From Pseudomonas reinekei (lineage in GTDB: Bacteria; Pseudomonadota; Gammaproteobacteria; Pseudomonadales; Pseudomonadaceae), in contig NZ_MSTQ01000018.1 of NCBI RefSeq assembly GCF_001945365.1, positions 44,390-108,389 of the forward strand: DNA of 64,000 nucleotides, written 5' to 3'. The notes beneath the pieces are model-generated. The model made no database searches and was not told the origin of the DNA. It was given only the letters and a program-made list of their open reading frames with translations. Positions 63,924-64,000 of the stretch are shown here, one piece after another. Each line of letters starts with the position of its first letter. The stretch's first letter is position 1. The translations under genes were made by a program, and so were the position numbers.

Positions 63924-64000
63924 AATTCGGTGTGCCGACTCGTCTTTCGACGCTTCAGCAAATTGGGTATGCGATAGTCTTGCGGTTTTGTGAACGATAC

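Overview
The window reads as a chromosomal segment of a Pseudomonas of the fluorescens group. The evidence is gene order: a block matching the P. aeruginosa PA4061-PA4069 region (cnoX/ybbN, zinc ABC operon, oprG, two sugar-nucleotide-type SDR genes) and a block matching PA4232-PA4280 (ssb, MFS, uvrA, ferritin, katA, the ribosomal protein super-cluster, rpoBC, nusG-secE, coaX, birA). High-GC codon use and short inverted REP repeats of the fluorescens type agree with this. Nearly all of the window is core genome; no prophage, IS element, integrase or CRISPR array was seen.

Region 1 (1-6400): end of an unidentified gene, a methyltransferase, CnoX, then a four-gene zinc-starvation type ABC operon with a candidate Zur box, then oprG with an FNR/ANR-type site. 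Region 2 (6400-20000): two overlapping SDR genes, a large Lhr-type helicase, a ybhP-clsB-ybhN phospholipid operon that begins with an internally deleted DUF72 gene, an overlapping hydrolase/DUF3182 pair, and a divergent GlxA-type regulator/cysteine hydrolase pair. Region 3 (20000-23200): an RclC-like membrane protein convergent with an RclR-like regulator, then about 550 bp of AT-richer, hairpin-dense non-coding DNA, then a lone Abi_2 (AbiD/AbiF) HEPN protein. This is the only clearly accessory stretch and the best candidate here for a less-described system, because AbiF-type HEPN proteins can pair with a neighbouring non-coding RNA.

Region 4 (23260-30500): ssb, MFS transporter, uvrA, a haem-less ferritin and catalase katA, joining DNA repair with iron and peroxide defence. 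Region 5 (30500-63700): a minus-strand super-cluster. In transcription order (right to left) it runs birA, coaX, SPOR protein, tRNA-Tyr/Gly/Thr, tRNA-Trp, secE-nusG, rplKA, rplJL, rpoBC, rpsL-rpsG-fusA-tuf, S10 operon, spc operon, alpha operon. Five good sigma70-type promoters can be read inside it, and most of them sit directly behind a hairpin, so transcription appears to be stopped or thinned and then restarted at block borders. A 5S rRNA gene ends the window, marking the 3' end of an rRNA operon on the minus strand.
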